A stretch of 60,907 nucleotides of DNA from Synergistaceae bacterium UBA6101. Lineage in GTDB: Bacteria > Synergistota > Synergistia > Synergistales > Synergistaceae. Below the pieces are notes generated by a model, which did no database searches, was not told the origin of the DNA, and saw only the letters and a list, made by a program, of their open reading frames with translations. Position numbers and translations under genes: made by a program. How positions within the stretch are numbered: position 1 is the stretch's first letter; each line of letters begins with the position of its first letter. The DNA is taken from positions 1 to 60,907 of the forward strand of contig DIWR01000012.1 of assembly GCA_002428495.1 (NCBI GenBank), read 5' to 3'. Of this stretch, positions 8,461 through 18,400 are shown piece after piece.

Positions 8461-9747
8461 CTATTCTTTTCTTCCTGCCATGAACTCAACAAACTGCCTG
8501 GCAGCCCTGCCTGAAAAACCTCCATGTTTAAGTTCCCACTGGACGGCTCCCAGTACCAGTTCCTCTTCTGAAGCATCTACCTCATATTCTTTTGCCAGGG
8601 CCCTCACAATATTGAGATACTCTTCCTGCTCCGGTGAGAAATATCTGATCATGAGGCCAAACCTGTCGACCAGGGACATCCGTTCCTGCATCGTCTCGGA
8701 TTCGTGCATGTCCTCATACTTGTCTTCCCTGTCAGTCCAGGTCTCTTTCATTAGGTGGCGTCTGTTGGATGTAGCATATATGAGGATGTTGTCAGGTCTT
8801 TTTTCAAGGCCCCCCTCTATGAAAGCCTTGAGGAACTTGTACTCGACCTCGAAATGCTCAAAAGAGAGATCATCCATAAAAATAACAAACTTGTAGTTTC
8901 TGTTTTTTATGAGATCTACGATAGTCTCAAGGTCTTCGATCTGGTGTTTGTACACCTCGACCATCCTGAGTCCCTTCTGGGCAAACTGATTCAGAAGCGC
9001 TTTGACGGTGGATGATTTGCCTGTGCCGCTTTCCCCGTAAAGCAGAACATTGTTTGCCGGTCTGCCCTCTAGAAATGCGACCGTATTATCGACAAGTATC
9101 TTTTTCTGCTGCTCGTATCCGACAAGACCTTCGAGAGATATTTTTTCAGTGTGTGTTACAGGGATCAATTCCCCTCTTTTGCCGTCCCACCTGAAAGCCT
9201 TGTTGAGGGCAAACTGTCCCGAGCCGTGTTTATAATGAAACTCTAAAATCTTTTTGTAAAAATCATCTGTATCCGCAGACTTCCTGAGTGCATTGGCAAA
9301 TTCGCGGACAATATGTCCGGATGACCTGTCAAGCGCGCCGTTTTCCAGATTAAGCGGCTTATAATCCCCATACCTTCCAAAAGCGGAAACTTCGAGGTCT
9401 TCATCAATGAGGTCCAGATCGAAATAAAAATAGAAACGGATGGTCTCAATATCCTCTTTTACGAGCCTGGAGAGAGTTCCGGAGAGCTCTTTCCTGCGTT
9501 CCTGAGCAAGCGAAAAAGTGGTCTCGGACTTTGCAAAAAGCATAGCTATCCATGACTGCCAGATATTGCCGTTTATTCCCATCATCTCAGCAGCCTCTGC
9601 CATGCGGCATACAGATTCACAGTACCAGGAAACAGCCTCCTGTTTGTAACTATCATCGATCTGACCGGCACTTTTGATCAGTCCGGATATGCACGCAAAG
9701 ACCTCGTCTTTTTCAAATTCCCGGAGGGCCATCAGTTCCGGTTTCAT
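8461..9747 (-). CDS. DUF815 family AAA+ ATPase
   Basis: The 428-residue protein belongs to DUF815, a widespread AAA+ family without settled function. The N-terminal 200 residues are helical. The ATPase core starts near residue 205 with YEQQKKILVDNT, followed by the P-loop LLYGESGTGKSS and a Walker B strand FVIFMDDLSF. A sensor-like region has YATSNRRHLMKETW. The start codon directly follows the typA stop, with a GAGGAAGAG site inside the typA end, so the two are coupled. It converges on msrAB with a 20-base gap. Confidence 0.88.
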   Translation of the reverse strand: MKPELMALREFEKDEVFACISGLIKSAGQIDDSYKQEAVSWYCESVCRMAEAAEMMGINGNIWQSWIAMLFAKSETTFSLAQERRKELSGTLSRLVKEDIETIRFYFYFDLDLIDEDLEVSAFGRYGDYKPLNLENGALDRSSGHIVREFANALRKSADTDDFYKKILEFHYKHGSGQFALNKAFRWDGKRGELIPVTHTEKISLEGLVGYEQQKKILVDNTVAFLEGRPANNVLLYGESGTGKSSTVKALLNQFAQKGLRMVEVYKHQIEDLETIVDLIKNRNYKFVIFMDDLSFEHFEVEYKFLKAFIEGGLEKRPDNILIYATSNRRHLMKETWTDREDKYEDMHESETMQERMSLVDRFGLMIRYFSPEQEEYLNIVRALAKEYEVDASEEELVLGAVQWELKHGGFSGRAARQFVEFMAGRKE

Positions 9748-11643
9748 TTACTCTTCCTCGTCAGATTCCACCACTCCGGCTCTAGCTCTTGCTTTTTTTC
9801 GTTCATCCGAGTTGAGGATCATTTTGCGGATCCTCACGTTGAGAGGGGTAACTTCGACAAGCTCGTCATCGCCTATCCATTCAAGCGCTGTATCTATCGT
9901 CATTATCCTCGGCACATCAAGCACCGTCATCATATCTTTAGTCGCCGACCTGTGGTTGGTCTGCTGTTTTCTCTTACTGGGATTGCAGGGCATGTCCTTG
10001 TTTCTTGAGCTCTCTCCTACGACCTGACCGTTATAGACAGCCTCTCCCGGCTTAACGAAGAGCGTTCCGCGTTCCTGCAGATTATCGAGGGCGTAGCTCG
10101 TAGTCGTCCCGCTGTCCATGCTCACAAGGGAGCCTCTGCTCCTTGATGCTATATCCCCTACCCATTCCCCGTAACCGACGAATCTCGAAGCCAGTATCCC
10201 GAGGCCTCTTGTATCTGTAAGAAACTCTCCCCTGTAGCCTATAAGACCTCTTGTCGGTATCCGGAAAGAAAGCCGGAGCACTCCGGTGCCGCCGTTTTCC
10301 ATGTTCTTCAGCTCGCCTTTGCGCTGAGCCAGTTTCTGGATCACGACTCCCTGATATTCCTCCGGAACGTCTACGATGACTTCCTCCATTGGTTCCAGCA
10401 TCTTACCTCTGGCATCGTGCTGGACTATGACTTCAGGTCTTGATACACATATTTCAGAACCTTCCCTGCGCATCTCCTCAATCAGTATACCAAGATGAAG
10501 TTCACCTCTGCCGGAAACCTTGACTCCATCTGGACGGCCGATATCTTCCATGCGAAGTGCAGGATCAGTCTTTGTCTCACGTTCTATTCTAGCTTTGAGC
10601 TGCCTCAGGGTTATCGCGTTTCCGTCCTGACCGGCAAACGGACTCGTGTTGACAAGGAAGAACATTGAAACTGTAGGTTCTTCAATATCCAGCGGGTGCA
10701 TCACATGTCCGGAAAGTTCAGGCGAATTGATCGTGTCACCGAGGTCTATATTCTCCGGCCCTGTAAACCAGACAATATCCCCGGCTCCGACAGCGTCTAC
10801 TTCAGTCCTTATCAGGCCGTTAGTCACATAAAGGTGGGTACAGGAAGAAGTATCCGTAGAAACTATCTCCCACTCTGTCTGATCGTAATCTTTCCATCTT
10901 GTATGTGTCCTGACTATTTTGTCTCCCCTATGCAAAGTACCCTGAAGGATCCTTCCGCATCCTATCCTTCCAAGATATTCACTCCATGAAAGAGTGCATA
11001 TCTGCATCAGGAAGGGCTTGTCCATCTCAGCCTGGGGCGCCGGGACTTTTTCTATTATCGTTCTGAAAAGGTCGTCCATTCCAGCCTTGGTGTTATCTTC
11101 CCTTTTGTCGAGATCGTCAACGAACCAACTCTGAAGACCTGAACCGTAGAGGACAGCAAAATCGCACTGTTCCTCTGTTGCTCCAAGTTCTATAAAAAGA
11201 TCGAAAGTTTTATCAAGAGCGCCGTTTGGGTCTGCATTCGGTCTGTCGACCTTGTTTACGATCACGATAGGCTTTAGCCCCAGTCTGAGCGCTCTCATGA
11301 GAACGTATCTTGTCTGGGGCATCGGTCCTTCGTTCGCATCCACAAGGAGGAGAACAGAATCTACCATTGAAAGGACTCTTTCAACCTCTCCGGAAAAATC
11401 CGCATGTCCGGGAGTATCAACAATGTTTATCTTGTAGCCGCCCCATTCGACTGTGCAGTGCTTGGCCTTAATAGTTATGCCCCGCTCGCGTTCAAGCGTT
11501 CCAGCGTCCATGACACGTTCCTCTACCACCTGATTATCCCTGAAAAGTCTCGCCGATTTAAATATACCGTCGATAAGAGTGGTCTTGCCATGGTCGATAT
11601 GGGCTATAATGGCTATGTTTCTGATCTTTGATGAGTCCTGCAT
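9748..11643 (-). CDS. typA: Ribosome-associated GTPase TypA/BipA
   Basis: TypA is a translational GTPase related to EF-G that acts in ribosome assembly and stress adaptation. With the start at ATG 11643 it has 631 residues. G motifs are plain: AHIDHGKTTL (G1), a GITI switch, DTPGHADF (G3) and NKVDRPNA (G4). EF-G-like domains and the specific C-terminal domain follow, with RGLIGYRGEFLTDTRG and the conserved SRNKDMPCNPSKRK. Open frame extends 18 codons further upstream, but the ribosome-binding AGGGA is correctly spaced only for 11643. A strong promoter lies at 11730-11759. Confidence 0.95.
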   Translation of the reverse strand: MQDSSKIRNIAIIAHIDHGKTTLIDGIFKSARLFRDNQVVEERVMDAGTLERERGITIKAKHCTVEWGGYKINIVDTPGHADFSGEVERVLSMVDSVLLLVDANEGPMPQTRYVLMRALRLGLKPIVIVNKVDRPNADPNGALDKTFDLFIELGATEEQCDFAVLYGSGLQSWFVDDLDKREDNTKAGMDDLFRTIIEKVPAPQAEMDKPFLMQICTLSWSEYLGRIGCGRILQGTLHRGDKIVRTHTRWKDYDQTEWEIVSTDTSSCTHLYVTNGLIRTEVDAVGAGDIVWFTGPENIDLGDTINSPELSGHVMHPLDIEEPTVSMFFLVNTSPFAGQDGNAITLRQLKARIERETKTDPALRMEDIGRPDGVKVSGRGELHLGILIEEMRREGSEICVSRPEVIVQHDARGKMLEPMEEVIVDVPEEYQGVVIQKLAQRKGELKNMENGGTGVLRLSFRIPTRGLIGYRGEFLTDTRGLGILASRFVGYGEWVGDIASRSRGSLVSMDSGTTTSYALDNLQERGTLFVKPGEAVYNGQVVGESSRNKDMPCNPSKRKQQTNHRSATKDMMTVLDVPRIMTIDTALEWIGDDELVEVTPLNVRIRKMILNSDERKKARARAGVVESDEEE

Positions 11644-11729
11644 TGTTTTTGTTCCCTTCATCTGCAGATTACCGCTAAACGGCACAGATATTTTCAAAAT
11701 TTAGATATATCGATATTTGACAAACGAGG

Positions 11730-11759
11730 ATTATATCATTATATACGTATTCAAGTCAA
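11730..11759 (-). promoter_or_regulatory. Sigma-70-type promoter of typA
   Basis: On the minus strand TTGACT (11754-11759) is separated by 18 bases from TATAAT (11730-11735). It lies about 90 bases upstream of the typA start and begins immediately after the T tract of the neighbouring terminator. Confidence 0.7.
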
Positions 11760-11760
11760 A

Positions 11761-11784
11761 AAATATAGCCGCCCTAAAGGCGGC
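11761..11784 (-). terminator. Intrinsic terminator after the tetR gene
   Basis: GCCGCC (11768-11773) and GGCGGC (11779-11784) form a compact GC-rich hairpin. On the minus strand it is followed by TATATTTTTT. It separates the tetR transcript from the typA promoter, which starts a few bases later. Confidence 0.85.
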
Positions 11785-11921
11785 CAAAACAGACAACAAT
11801 TAATTTTCGCAGTTGCTCGATATTAACTGCAGAAGTAGGCATCAATTGGATTTGCGTAACATTCATTGACCGATTATATATGTGTAAACCTTTCAGGCTT
11901 ATTCAGTTAATGGTATTGTTT

Positions 11922-12485
11922 TTAAGACAGCAGTTTCTGAAAACCATTATATGCAATCTCTCCTACAAATTTTCCCAGCTCTTCCTCAGACATATCAGTT
12001 TCATCCCTCAGCCATTTAAGGTAGGTTGCTATAATTCCTGCAAAGTAATATTCGGCGCATAAACTTAACTCATTGGTTTGTATGTCGAGTTTATCCTTGT
12101 ATACCTCTATGAATGTATTCTTGATCGTCTCTCCCAACTTGTTCCAAAAAAATGAATATTCATTGTTTTTTGCAAGATGTCGGTATAGTTTGATATCTCT
12201 ATTCAGTAATAGGTTAAATGAGCTGAACAGTAACGACACGTTAAAATCACGCGTAAAAAAGTTGTTTTTTTCAAGTATTGCTTTCAATTCATTATTACGT
12301 TCGTTGGTAAATTCATAAATAAGATCATCAGTAGAGTTATAGTGCAGGTAGAAGGTCTTTCTATCAATATCGGCCCGCCGCGCTATTTCAGTTACCGTTA
12401 TCTTAGGGGTATCTTGTTCCAGAATAATGGAAATAAACGCATTTTGAATTGCTGTTCTTGTCTTTGCTATTCTCCGGTCCTGCAA
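11922..12485 (-). CDS. TetR family transcriptional regulator
   Basis: The 187-residue protein has an N-terminal TetR helix-turn-helix (residues about 10-55: TVTEIARRADIDRKTFYLHYNST) and a helical ligand/dimer domain. It is divergent from the efflux operon, separated by 230 bases, the classic arrangement for a repressor of its neighbour. The inducer cannot be predicted. Its gene ends in a good terminator at 11761-11784. Confidence 0.88.
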   Translation of the reverse strand: MQDRRIAKTRTAIQNAFISIILEQDTPKITVTEIARRADIDRKTFYLHYNSTDDLIYEFTNERNNELKAILEKNNFFTRDFNVSLLFSSFNLLLNRDIKLYRHLAKNNEYSFFWNKLGETIKNTFIEVYKDKLDIQTNELSLCAEYYFAGIIATYLKWLRDETDMSEEELGKFVGEIAYNGFQKLLS

Positions 12486-12715
12486 TTAACACACCCCATT
12501 CCACTTATTTTGTTGATTATTGCCCGTAAATGCATGCTTTGGCAATTGAATTTTCTATCCTTAATAATTATATTACCCATGTTTGGAAAAATCTACAAGT
12601 GTCTATTATTGGTTATAAAAATGTAGGTCTCTGCTGCTTCTGATATTAAATGGCGGACAGGATTGATTTTTTAACATGAGTTGCGCATCAGGAGTTTAGT
12701 AAGGAGGACATATTC

Positions 12716-13714
12716 ATGACAATACCTAAGTTTCCGAAAAACGGCAAAGTTGTGATAATGCTTGCAATAATCATATTTCTTGTTTCCAGTGGATGTTATG
12801 CTTACCTGAAAGCGGCAGATAGTGATAAACATGTCCATGCGTCAGGTACCGTAGAAGTCACGGAGGTACAGCTGACGCCGCAGGCGGGCGGACGTATCCT
12901 CCGGCTTGAAATAGATGAATCCGATGTTGTAAAAAAAGGTGATCTTATTGCAAGAATGTCTATGGATGGAGCCGATAACGATGTTTCGATGGCCGCTGAG
13001 AACTTTGCTGCGGCAAGACAGCAGCTTAATGAACTGCAAAACGGATACAGAAAAGAAGATGTAGCTAAAGCGGAAGCGGAAGTTGCTCTTAGAAAAACAC
13101 TGTATGATCAGGCCGCTAAAGACGAGAACCGTTTTGTCAAGCTTTCGGCGGATGGAGTAGTATCAACGCGTGAAGCGGAGCTTTATTCGGAGAAAGCAAA
13201 TACCAGACGTGATGAACTAAGAATTGCGCAGCAGCAGTTAACACTGTTGCATAACGGCAGCAGGGAAGAACAGATAAAGGCTGCACAGGCAAACGTAAAA
13301 CGAGCCGCAGAAGCCCTGAAGAAAGTAAAAACACTTGCAGCCTACAAAGAATTTTATTCGCCGGCGGACGGTACTATCCTTACGAAAAATTATGAGGTTG
13401 GGGATGTTATAGCTGCCGGTGCTCCGATAGCAACTCTAGGCAAAATGAACGACTGCTGGGTCAAACTCTATATACCATCAACCCAGCTTGGATTAGTCAA
13501 ACTCGGCGGTCAGGCGGCAGTACAAGTGGATGCTTATCCTGACAGAGTGTTTAATGGGAAAGTTTCCGAGGTGAATCAAAAGGCAGAGTACAATCCGCGC
13601 CTTTCCCTTACACAGAAAGAGCGTTCAAATATGGTTTTTTGGATAAAGATCAGCATAGATAATCCTGATGGCATCCTCAAACCGGGTATGCCTGCCGACG
13701 TTGTGATACTGTAA
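12716..13714 (+). CDS. HlyD-type periplasmic adaptor of an ABC efflux system
   Basis: This 332-residue membrane fusion protein links an inner-membrane ABC exporter to an outer-membrane TolC channel. One N-terminal membrane segment (about residues 12-30, ending in SSGC, possibly a lipobox) is followed by a biotinyl-lipoyl half (GTVEVTEVQLTPQAGGRI). A long coiled-coil hairpin covers about 75-205. The second lipoyl half has EFYSPADGTI and the beta-barrel domain follows. Order and size resemble E. coli YbhG/YhiI. TAAGGAGGACAT precedes the ATG. The next gene overlaps the stop codon. Confidence 0.92.
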   Translation: MTIPKFPKNGKVVIMLAIIIFLVSSGCYAYLKAADSDKHVHASGTVEVTEVQLTPQAGGRILRLEIDESDVVKKGDLIARMSMDGADNDVSMAAENFAAARQQLNELQNGYRKEDVAKAEAEVALRKTLYDQAAKDENRFVKLSADGVVSTREAELYSEKANTRRDELRIAQQQLTLLHNGSREEQIKAAQANVKRAAEALKKVKTLAAYKEFYSPADGTILTKNYEVGDVIAAGAPIATLGKMNDCWVKLYIPSTQLGLVKLGGQAAVQVDAYPDRVFNGKVSEVNQKAEYNPRLSLTQKERSNMVFWIKISIDNPDGILKPGMPADVVIL

Positions 13715-14634
13715 TGTTTTCCGAAGAAATATATTTATCATACAGCGGTGTAAGTAAAAGTTTTGGGCATCTCAGAGCTCTTAACTGTGTAGATCTTAAA
13801 ATACGCCGCGGAGAAATATTTGGTTTTATCGGTCCGGATGGTGCTGGTAAAACTACGCTTATCAGGATGGCTATGGGCATAAATAATCCTGACACCGGGG
13901 AATGCAGGCTGCTTGGAAGTAGCGATAGGTCTGAGGCAAGGGTACATGCCGGCTATGTTTCACAGATATTCAGCATGTATACAGATATGAGCGTCCAGGA
14001 GAATATAGAGCTTTTCGGATCGCTGTACGGCACTCCGCATGACGTTGTTTATACGCGTGCGTCTGCAATACTGAAGCGCACCGGGTTATGGCCTTTCCGT
14101 GACCGTTTTGTTGGAAAACTTTCCGGCGGCATGAAACAAAAGCTGGCTCTTGCCGCAGGCCTTCTTCATACTCCTGAAATACTTTTCCTTGATGAACCAA
14201 CCACAGGGGTTGATCCCGTTGCGAGACGTGAATTTTGGGCCATGCTTTATGAACTTAACCATGATGGGTTAACAATTGTTGTTTCAACTCCATATATGGA
14301 TGAAGCAGAGCTTTGTACCCGCAAAATGTTTATAAACAGAGGAAAAATCCTTGATGTAGGAACATCTGACGAACTTACCTCAAAATACGACGGAAAATTG
14401 CTTATGACGGATTTTAGCGACAGGCGTGCAAAAAAATGGATACTTGGGTGTGAACATGTCCTTGACGCAAATCTATTCGGTTCCTCCTACCACATTGTTG
14501 TAGACAATGTAGAAGAGGGAAAAGCCTCGATACTTAAAGCAGCTGGAGCAAGGAATATTCCTTCCATGATACTGAGAGAAATAAAACCTGGGCTTGAAGA
14601 CTTATTCGTATCACTTTCCGGGGAGAAACATTGA
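13714..14634 (+). CDS. ABC exporter ATPase, first subunit, with degenerate H-loop
   Basis: This 306-residue nucleotide-binding protein has Walker A GPDGAGKTT, the signature LSGGMKQKLALA, and Walker B ILFLDEPTTGVDP. After the D-loop the switch histidine is missing: STPYMDEAE stands where THxMDEAE is usual. Together with the next gene it corresponds to the two halves of fused YbhF-type ATPases, in which the first half often lacks that histidine. An asymmetric ATPase pair with one main hydrolysis site is inferred. It overlaps hlyD by one base and abuts the next gene. Confidence 0.9.
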   Translation: MFSEEIYLSYSGVSKSFGHLRALNCVDLKIRRGEIFGFIGPDGAGKTTLIRMAMGINNPDTGECRLLGSSDRSEARVHAGYVSQIFSMYTDMSVQENIELFGSLYGTPHDVVYTRASAILKRTGLWPFRDRFVGKLSGGMKQKLALAAGLLHTPEILFLDEPTTGVDPVARREFWAMLYELNHDGLTIVVSTPYMDEAELCTRKMFINRGKILDVGTSDELTSKYDGKLLMTDFSDRRAKKWILGCEHVLDANLFGSSYHIVVDNVEEGKASILKAAGARNIPSMILREIKPGLEDLFVSLSGEKH

Positions 14635-15639
14635 ATGAACGGTATAACTGTAGAAACAAGGGAACTAACAAAAAAATTTGGTTCATTTGTGGCTGTTGAT
14701 CATATAACTATGCAGATAGAAGCAGGCTCAGTATATGGATTCCTTGGGCCAAACGGCTCAGGGAAATCAACAACCATACGGATGCTCTGCGGTTTGCTTG
14801 CGCCAACCTCGGGCGTTGGTCTTGTCCTTGGTAAAAACCTTTCCGATGAAGGACAGACGTTAAAGAACGAAGTCGGCTACATGTCACAAAAATTCAGTCT
14901 GTATCCGGAATTATCGGTAATTGAAAATCTTAATCTATACTCCGGGCTGTACGGGCTTAATGGAAAACAGAAAAAGAAACGCATAGACCAGATGCTATCA
15001 CTTGCCGGGTTGGAAGGACGCGAAAATGAACGTGCAGGTATCCTTTCAGGAGGGTGGCGTCAGCGACTTGCTCTTGGCTGTTCAATACTCCATAAGCCAA
15101 GGATGCTTTTTCTAGATGAACCTACGAGCGGTGTTGATCCTAAGGCGCGTCGTCTTTTCTGGGACATCATATATGATCTGGCGGCTGACGGGACAACGAT
15201 AATGGTTACTACTCATTTTATGGATGAAGCCGAACATTGTGACAAAGTTGCCTTTATATATTTTGGCGCGCTTATAGCTGATGATTCCCCCACCAGGCTA
15301 AAAGAACGTATACATGGCAAACTATATGAAATTCAAGGCACTGACTGTATGGAGCTGCTTGCGAGAATACAAAGAGGGGAAATCGGAACAGTGGTTGATT
15401 CATATTTCCAAGGTGAGAAGATACATCTCATAGTTGATGACGAAACAGGCGATATAGTAAAAGAGCCAATATTTAAAGGTTCATCCGTGACCAGGATAAC
15501 ACCATCAATGGAAGACGTGTTTGTATATCTTGTAAAAGAACAATCAGGTAAAAAACTTGAAGGCGGACGTATGTCGGGTTCTGGCGAAGCAACAATAAAA
15601 ATTAAGAACGATTTAGTACTGAGGTCTGGAAGAGAGTGA
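14635..15639 (+). CDS. ABC exporter ATPase, second subunit
   Basis: The 334-residue protein has an intact set of ABC motifs: GPNGSGKSTT, LSGGWRQRLALG, MLFLDEPTSGVDP and the switch histidine in TTHFMDEAEHCD. A C-terminal extension of about 100 residues, like that of drug and YbhF-type exporters, may contact the permease. The ATG immediately follows the TGA of the first ATPase gene, so the two proteins are probably made in equal amounts and work as a heterodimer. Confidence 0.92.
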   Translation: MNGITVETRELTKKFGSFVAVDHITMQIEAGSVYGFLGPNGSGKSTTIRMLCGLLAPTSGVGLVLGKNLSDEGQTLKNEVGYMSQKFSLYPELSVIENLNLYSGLYGLNGKQKKKRIDQMLSLAGLEGRENERAGILSGGWRQRLALGCSILHKPRMLFLDEPTSGVDPKARRLFWDIIYDLAADGTTIMVTTHFMDEAEHCDKVAFIYFGALIADDSPTRLKERIHGKLYEIQGTDCMELLARIQRGEIGTVVDSYFQGEKIHLIVDDETGDIVKEPIFKGSSVTRITPSMEDVFVYLVKEQSGKKLEGGRMSGSGEATIKIKNDLVLRSGRE

Positions 15640-16784
15640 TGATTATGAATATAAAGTTTGACAGATTACACGCTCTTGTAGTTAAAGAATTTATTCAAAT
15701 GTTCAGAGATAAGATTACCCTTGCCATACTCGTTTTCATGCCTGTTGCTCAGTTGCTTATATTCGGTTTCGCAATAAACACCGACGTAAAACATGTTGCA
15801 ACCTGTGTGCTTGATCAGTCGCGCAGCCAGGAGAGCCGTGAGATGATAAACAGTTTTACGGCCAGCAAGTATTTTGACCTTGTGCAGTACGCTGAAAGTA
15901 TACACGAAGTCAATAAATCTGTAGAATCCGGAAAAGCTAAGGTGGGTTTGATATTCCCAACTGATTATGCCAAAAAAATACGTGGATGGCGGCAGGCACA
16001 GGTACAGGTTATTATCGATGCGACAGATAACCTTTCCGCATCATCTGCCATCGCTGCAGCGCAGACTCTTGGACTCCTTAAATCACAGGAAATAATAAAT
16101 GGCAGATTCCAGCGGATGGGACTTACTGTACCTCCCCAGAGCATAGATATGCGAATAAAGCCATGGTACAATCCTGATTTTATAACATCATGGTATATAG
16201 TACCAGGAATAATGGGACTGCTGTTGACGCTGACGTTGATAACAATGATGGCTATGGCAATAGTACGTGAAAGCGAACAGGGTACGCTGGAACAGCTTCT
16301 TGTGACTCCGATGCAGATATGGGAGTTGCTTCTCAGTAAAATTATTCCATACATAGTTATAGGTTACATACAGGTTATAATTTCAATCATCATAGGCATA
16401 TGGATATTTGATATGCCTTTTCTTGGAAACATGCCTCTTTTCTTTTTCCTTACATTTTTTTACGTAGTTGCGAACCTATCCTTCGGAATAATGATATCGA
16501 CGTTGTCTCAAAACCAGATGCAGGCATTGCAGCTCTCGGTATTTATAATACTGCCGAGTGTGCTCCTCTCCGGGTTTGCATTCCCTCTTGAAGCAATGCC
16601 AAAGGGATTCCAGTATTTAGGAGAATGTTTCCCGATAACTTATTACATAAGGCTTACCAGACAGATAATACTAAAGGGCGGTGGCTTAGAATATGTCTGG
16701 AAAGATGTATTTGCGCTTTGTATGTACATAGTAGTAATGTTTACGGCCAGTATCAATATGTTTAAAAAAAGGTTCATGCCCTGA
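15639..16784 (+). CDS. ABC-2 type efflux permease
   Basis: The 381-residue permease has one N-terminal membrane helix, a large extracytoplasmic domain (about 45-175), and five C-terminal membrane segments with VRESEQGTLEQLLVTP between the second and third. This is the ABC-2 architecture of YbhS/YbhR and YhhJ. Those systems usually have two permease genes; only one is present, so a homodimer is inferred. The start is ambiguous among GTG 15636, ATG 15639 and ATG 15645. ATG 15639 overlaps the previous stop as TGATG. Confidence 0.9.
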   Translation: MIMNIKFDRLHALVVKEFIQMFRDKITLAILVFMPVAQLLIFGFAINTDVKHVATCVLDQSRSQESREMINSFTASKYFDLVQYAESIHEVNKSVESGKAKVGLIFPTDYAKKIRGWRQAQVQVIIDATDNLSASSAIAAAQTLGLLKSQEIINGRFQRMGLTVPPQSIDMRIKPWYNPDFITSWYIVPGIMGLLLTLTLITMMAMAIVRESEQGTLEQLLVTPMQIWELLLSKIIPYIVIGYIQVIISIIIGIWIFDMPFLGNMPLFFFLTFFYVVANLSFGIMISTLSQNQMQALQLSVFIILPSVLLSGFAFPLEAMPKGFQYLGECFPITYYIRLTRQIILKGGGLEYVWKDVFALCMYIVVMFTASINMFKKRFMP

Positions 16785-16856
16785 TAAAACATGGATTTAA
16801 AATATTGTATGCAAAAAAAAATATTCATAAGGGAGTACCGTTCGGAGGGGTTTTCT

Positions 16857-18182
16857 TTGAAACATTGGAAAATTGTAATAATAATTTTAGCAGTATTTCT
16901 TATGCTGTTGGCAGTTTTTTCGGAAGTAGCTTTTGCTGAAAATCCGAACCTGTCAATACTTGTCGAACGCGGGTTTGCAAACAACCCACTGATCAGGGCT
17001 GCACATGAAAAAGTAGTTTTTGCGGAAGCAGAACTTCGTGAAGCAAATGCGGATATGGGGCCAAAAGTTGGCGCAGCCGCAGGCGGCATTGTCGGCGGAG
17101 ATGATTTTTCAATGCAGCTTCCGGTTGCAGGGTCAGGTAATGCGGTTATCCCGGTTGGTTTCAGGAACACATACATTACAGCTGTAGGATTTTTACAGAC
17201 CATTTATTCAGGAGGGTCGCTCTGTTCAATAAAACAGGGTAAAACTCTTGCACTTGATGCTGCCAGGGCGGAAGAAACGCGTGTACGCCAGAGTGTGGCA
17301 AATTCAGTGCAGGTAACATATTATAACAGAAAACGTGCTGAAGAAAAGGAAATAGTCGCTGAAGAAGCCGTGTCTTTGGCCAAAGACCATCTCTTAAAGG
17401 CGGAAGCATTATTCAGGTCTGGTGTAGTTGCAAGAGGAGATGTACTGCGCAGCAGGGTGGCGGTTGCTCAATCCAAACTTGATCTGATCCGTGCCCAAAA
17501 TGCGGCAGAGTCTTCTCTTACAGTACTGGAACGTGCAGTTGGAACGGTGGTATATCCTGAAGATTTAACTTGTAATATCGGGGATAATTGCAGGCAAAGC
17601 CCTGATATTACAGAAATATCTGTTGATGAAATGGTTCAAAACGCATATGCGGGCAGACAGGAAATAAAAATGTATTCACTGCTCAGCAGACAGGCGGAAA
17701 AATTGGCAAAAGCTGCAGCCGGACAGCTGTTGCCGCAGATAATGGCGGGCGGGGCGTATTTCAATGCGGATGACTCTTTTTTACCCCGTGGTGATGATAA
17801 TTGGAAGGTTGGCATAGTTGCTTACTGGACTCTCTTTGACAGCGGAAAAGCGAAGTCTAAAACGGAACAGTCAAAAGCAAAGGCGAGGGAACTGCTTGAC
17901 AGGCTTGATGATATGAAAAACATCATTAGGACGGAAGTTACACAGGCAGGCCTCAACCTTCGCTCTGCACAAAGGAGACTTAATGTAACAGAACATCAGG
18001 TTGCTGTATCTGAGGAGGATTATAGAATTACTAAACAGCGTTATCAGGAGCATGTGGGAACGAATTTAGATCTTCTGGATGCCAGGCTTGCTTTGACAGA
18101 CAGCAGGAGAGAGTTTGTTGATGCTCTCTATGATATTGAAATCGCAAAAGCGAATCTAATATACGCAATAGGTAGTGAATGA
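16857..18182 (+). CDS. TolC-type outer-membrane efflux protein
   Basis: The 441-residue protein is the outer-membrane exit duct of the operon. A clean signal peptide (about residues 1-27, ending VAFA) is followed by two TolC repeats rich in long helices, each with alternating strand and coiled-coil segments. The start is TTG 16857, six bases after CGGAGGGG. An open frame reaches back to 16791 but would put 22 charged residues before the signal peptide. Its presence argues for a diderm cell. Last gene of the efflux operon. Confidence 0.9.
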   Translation: MKHWKIVIIILAVFLMLLAVFSEVAFAENPNLSILVERGFANNPLIRAAHEKVVFAEAELREANADMGPKVGAAAGGIVGGDDFSMQLPVAGSGNAVIPVGFRNTYITAVGFLQTIYSGGSLCSIKQGKTLALDAARAEETRVRQSVANSVQVTYYNRKRAEEKEIVAEEAVSLAKDHLLKAEALFRSGVVARGDVLRSRVAVAQSKLDLIRAQNAAESSLTVLERAVGTVVYPEDLTCNIGDNCRQSPDITEISVDEMVQNAYAGRQEIKMYSLLSRQAEKLAKAAAGQLLPQIMAGGAYFNADDSFLPRGDDNWKVGIVAYWTLFDSGKAKSKTEQSKAKARELLDRLDDMKNIIRTEVTQAGLNLRSAQRRLNVTEHQVAVSEEDYRITKQRYQEHVGTNLDLLDARLALTDSRREFVDALYDIEIAKANLIYAIGSE

Positions 18183-18400
18183 CATTTTATACAAACCACG
18201 TATAAAAATACAGCATAAGCAAAATGCAGCGTAGCAGAATTATATATAAATAATAGCTGTTAACTAAATTTTCCCAGCCATAAAAGCAGTCTGAACCTTG
18301 GGAAAAATATATAGGATTACGCACTTAAAAGCAGAGGTAATGCCCTTTGAGGAGGGTAATTTAAATCACCACAGATCAAGTAATACCAAATAAACAAGGA
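18183..18400. other. Intergenic region after the efflux operon
   Basis: No coding potential was recognised in this AT-rich stretch between tolC and the left end of the IS remnant. No clear terminator was seen. Confidence 0.5.
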
